Origin: CASQEL01 sp036655975
GTDB taxonomy: Bacteria > Desulfobacterota > Desulfovibrionia > Desulfovibrionales > Desulfovibrionaceae
Assembly: GCA_036655975.1 (NCBI GenBank)
Contig: JAVVPD010000086.1
Location: forward strand, 1-8,598
Direction: 5' to 3'
DNA: 8,598 nt
Below, piece after piece: positions 6,713 to 8,598 of the stretch. How positions within the stretch are numbered: the stretch's first letter is position 1; every line of letters begins with the position of its first letter. The notes below the pieces were generated by a model. It was not told where the DNA came from, did not search any database, and saw nothing but the letters and a program-made list of their open reading frames with translations. The position numbers and the translations under genes are program-made.

Positions 6713-8347
6713 ATGCCTTGGGTACAACAGTATTCTCCTGTGGGCGGCGTTGTCACATCTGCCTTAATTGCCGCCGTTCCCTTAATTATCCTGTTTTACA
6801 TGTTGGCATTCCGCCGCGCAAAAGGACATGTTGCCGCATTTTTTGGCCTTCTGGGGGCCTTGGCTGTTGCTGTCGGCGTCTGGAAAATGCCCATCGCCCT
6901 TGCGGCGAGCTCCACACTTTACGGGGCCGCCTTCGGCCTATTCCCGATTATCTGGATCGTCATCACCGCCGTGTGGGTCTACAACATGACCGTGGAATCG
7001 GGCGAATTTGAAATTATTAAAGACTCTCTGGCCCGCCTGACCGACGACCGGCGTTTGCAGGCTTTGTTTATCGCTTTCGCCTTCAGCTGTTTCATTGAAG
7101 GGACAGCCGGCTTTGGCACGCCTGTGGCTATCGCCGCCGCCATGCTGGTGGGCCTTGGCTTTACCCCCCTTTGGGGGGCGGGTATCGCCCTGATTGCCAA
7201 TACCGCGCCCGTGGCCTTTGGCGCCATCGGCGTACCGCTCATTGTAGCCGCGCAGGTTTCCGGCCTTGATCAAATGACCGTCAGCGCCATTGCGGGCCGC
7301 CAACTCCCCTTGCTAGCGCTGATCGTCCCCTTGTGGGTATGCGTAACCATGTGTGGTTTTAAACGCTCCATGGAAGTACTGCCCGCCATTATTGTGGCTG
7401 GCGTGTGCTTTGGCGGTGCACAATTTGTGCTTGCCAACTTCCACGGCCCCACCCTGCCCGACATCGGCGCAGCCATTGCCACCATTATCGGCTTGGTTGT
7501 GCTGCTCAAAGTCTGGAAGCCCTCCTCCACCTTCCGTTTTGAAGGCGAAGGCTCTTCCACCCTTACCGGTGCGGGCTATCCCCCCAGCGTGGTTCTTCGT
7601 GCTTGGGGCCCCTACATTGTGCTGGCCGTATTTGTATTTTTCTGGGGCCTGCCGGAATTCAAAAAAATTCTTAACGACCTGCCCGGCGCGCTGGTCGCCT
7701 TTACGTGGCCTGGCCTGCACGGCGAAGTTATGAAAACCGTGCCCATTGCCGCCAAAGAAACCGTCTACGCCGCAAGTTACACCTTCAATTGGCTTTCTGC
7801 CGGGGGCACAGCCATTCTGCTTTCGGGTCTGGTTTCCGTACCCTTTATGCCCAAATACAGCTTTGGCAAGGCCACGGTATGCTTCATCAGCACCTTTAAA
7901 CAGTTGATTTTCCCCATCTGTACCATCTCCATGATCTTGGGTCTTGCCTTCCTGATGAACTATTCGGGCATGAGCTCCTCGCTCGGCTTGGCCTTCACCA
8001 AAACCGGTTGGCTCTTCCCCTTCTTCTCGCCCATCCTCGGCTGGCTTGGCGTATTCCTGACCGGATCAGACACGTCCTCCTGCGCGCTTTTCGGCGGCAT
8101 GCAAAAAGACACGGCTATCGCCGTGGGTATGTCCCCCGAATTAGCCGTGGCCTCCAACGCCTCTGGTGGGGTTACCGGGAAGATGATCTCCCCGCAATCC
8201 CTGTCCGTTGCTACCGCTGCCACCAATATGGTGGGGCAAGAAGGTAACCTCTTCCGCTTCACCATCGGGCATAGTATTGCCATGACGCTGGTGCTCTGCG
8301 TGCTGACCTATCTTCAGGCCGGCCCGCTCAAATTCATGCTCCCCTAG
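6713..8347 (+). CDS. lctP: L-lactate permease (LctP/LldP family)
   Basis: Inner-membrane lactate carrier of 544 aa, the usual family length, expected to import lactate with protons. The protein is strongly hydrophobic, with about a dozen membrane segments from residue 11 to the C-terminus. Family signatures are clear: FIEGTAGFGTPVAI (127-140), IANTAPVAFGAIGVPLI (161-177), LTGSDTSSCALFGGMQ (449-464) and ASGGVTGKMISPQSLSVA (483-500). From memory, most relatives have Asn where this protein has C457. The start MPWVQQYSP matches family members and has GGAGG 7 nt upstream; a 31-residue in-frame extension to 6620 is probably leader RNA. It stands alone, with a structured leader before it and a strong hairpin after it, so it is probably monocistronic. 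No lactate dehydrogenase lies in the window; such genes may lie beyond the right edge. Confidence 0.95.
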   Translation: MPWVQQYSPVGGVVTSALIAAVPLIILFYMLAFRRAKGHVAAFFGLLGALAVAVGVWKMPIALAASSTLYGAAFGLFPIIWIVITAVWVYNMTVESGEFEIIKDSLARLTDDRRLQALFIAFAFSCFIEGTAGFGTPVAIAAAMLVGLGFTPLWGAGIALIANTAPVAFGAIGVPLIVAAQVSGLDQMTVSAIAGRQLPLLALIVPLWVCVTMCGFKRSMEVLPAIIVAGVCFGGAQFVLANFHGPTLPDIGAAIATIIGLVVLLKVWKPSSTFRFEGEGSSTLTGAGYPPSVVLRAWGPYIVLAVFVFFWGLPEFKKILNDLPGALVAFTWPGLHGEVMKTVPIAAKETVYAASYTFNWLSAGGTAILLSGLVSVPFMPKYSFGKATVCFISTFKQLIFPICTISMILGLAFLMNYSGMSSSLGLAFTKTGWLFPFFSPILGWLGVFLTGSDTSSCALFGGMQKDTAIAVGMSPELAVASNASGGVTGKMISPQSLSVATAATNMVGQEGNLFRFTIGHSIAMTLVLCVLTYLQAGPLKFMLP

Positions 8348-8374
8348 GGCACTTGACATTGACGCATCTTCTTT

Positions 8375-8406
8375 CGCCCTTCCGCCACTCCCGTGGCGGA
8401 AGGGCG
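8375..8406 (+). terminator. Strong hairpin after the permease, without a T-tract
   Basis: CGCCCTTCCGCCAC (8375-8388), loop TCCC, then the exact complement GTGGCGGAAGGGCG (8393-8406): 14 perfect, G/C-rich pairs, 27 nt after the permease TAG. The following bases are CTTGCATGCC, so the usual U-run is missing on the plus strand, and none is present on the minus strand either. It is either a U-less terminator or a 3'-end stabiliser. Confidence 0.65.
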
Positions 8407-8476
8407 CTTGCATGCCAGGGGCAATGCCGGTTAAGAACTTGTACCCCAAAGCCCGCACTTTCTGCCTTTTCCCCGC

Positions 8477-8486
8477 TACGGTAAAA
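8477..8486 (+). repeat. Direct repeat TACGGTAAAA, copy 1
   Basis: Exact 10-mer, repeated in the same orientation at 8555-8564, 78 nt downstream. It lies about 106 nt before the sigma-54 -24 element, a usual distance for an enhancer site. Function is inferred. Confidence 0.4.
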
Positions 8487-8544
8487 AAAATTAAACAATG
8501 CTCCCCCACCGCGCACGGCATCTTTTAGATACAACTCCTATATT

Positions 8545-8554
8545 TCCATATGGA
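8545..8554. repeat. Palindrome TCCATATGGA
   Basis: Perfect 10-bp palindrome directly before the second TACGGTAAAA copy and about 29 nt before the sigma-54 -24 element. It could be a dimeric regulator site. Confidence 0.35.
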
Positions 8555-8564
8555 TACGGTAAAA
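8555..8564 (+). repeat. Direct repeat TACGGTAAAA, copy 2
   Basis: Second exact copy of the 10-mer at 8477-8486, 18 nt before the sigma-54 -24 element. It is followed by an A/T-rich stretch (8561-8582). Confidence 0.4.
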
Positions 8565-8582
8565 TAATCTTTCTTTCATTTT

Positions 8583-8598
8583 TGGCACAAGAATTGCT
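8583..8598 (+). promoter_or_regulatory. Sigma-54 (RpoN) -24/-12 promoter at the right edge
   Basis: TGGCAC (8583-8588), five bases AAGAA, then TTGCT (8594-8598). This matches the TGGCAC-N5-TTGCW consensus at every defined position, with the required GG-N10-GC spacing. It points right, toward a gene outside the window. The stretch from 8407 to 8582 before it has no believable gene. Such promoters need an AAA+ enhancer-binding activator, whose sites usually lie about 80-150 bp upstream. Confidence 0.75.

Noticed and set aside
7313..7720. Minus-strand open frame of 135 codons inside the permease
   Set aside because: It is a shadow of the permease reading frame, with composition typical of a reversed membrane-protein gene.
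8407..8476. Possible tRNA or small RNA in the gap after the permease
   Set aside because: I could not draw a cloverleaf or find a T-loop GGTTCRANNCC; nothing supports an RNA gene there.
8141..8521. Minus-strand open frame of 126 codons antisense to the permease end
   Set aside because: It runs through the terminal hairpin and the permease coding region, has a protein-unlike Gly/His-rich sequence, and AGGAG is 13 nt from its ATG.

Overview
The window looks like ordinary chromosomal DNA from a heterotrophic, probably lactate-oxidising, Gram-negative bacterium. The best guess is a Desulfovibrio-like sulfate reducer of the Desulfobacterota. The basis is recall of family resemblance (an LctP-type permease beginning MPWVQQYSP, a Tudor-tailed UvrD/PcrA helicase beside thiL, and a sigma-54 promoter near lactate genes), not a database search. 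Base composition is about half G+C by eye. I saw no transposase, integrase, CRISPR array, rRNA or tRNA.

Left two thirds, minus strand (5832 down to 21): four tightly packed genes read leftward as one probable operon. In transcription order they are a UvrD/PcrA-type DNA helicase, thiamine-monophosphate kinase (thiL), a soluble GAF-HisKA-HATPase-REC hybrid histidine kinase, and an HD-domain nucleotidase of the YfbR/HDDC2 type. The gaps are 7, 2 and 31 nt, and the Shine-Dalgarno (SD) sequences of the downstream genes lie at or just before the previous stop codons. The left edge (1-13) looks like the first arm of an intrinsic terminator cut by the window boundary.

Divergent intergenic region (5833-5942): it carries a good sigma-70 promoter on the plus strand (TTGGCA, 17 nt, TATGCT). 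The minus-strand helicase has only a weak -10-like sequence close to its ATG and no SD.

Plus strand (5943-6467): a soluble 174-aa protein that I do not recognise. It is followed by a 245-nt gap (6468-6712) with an A/T-rich inverted repeat and the structured leader of the next gene.

Plus strand (6713-8347): a lactate permease (LctP/LldP family). Its leader holds a G8 tract and three partly exclusive pairings, one of which would cover the SD. A 14-bp perfect hairpin follows the stop.

Right edge (8407-8598): no gene. It holds a repeated 10-mer, a 10-bp palindrome and, in the last 16 bases, a full match to the sigma-54 -24/-12 consensus pointing rightward out of the window. The next operon to the right is therefore probably under an enhancer-binding activator.

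Taken together this is a housekeeping operon back to back with a carbon-uptake locus. I do not see a clearly new multi-gene system. The most interesting signals are regulatory: the permease leader and the edge sigma-54 promoter with its upstream repeats.
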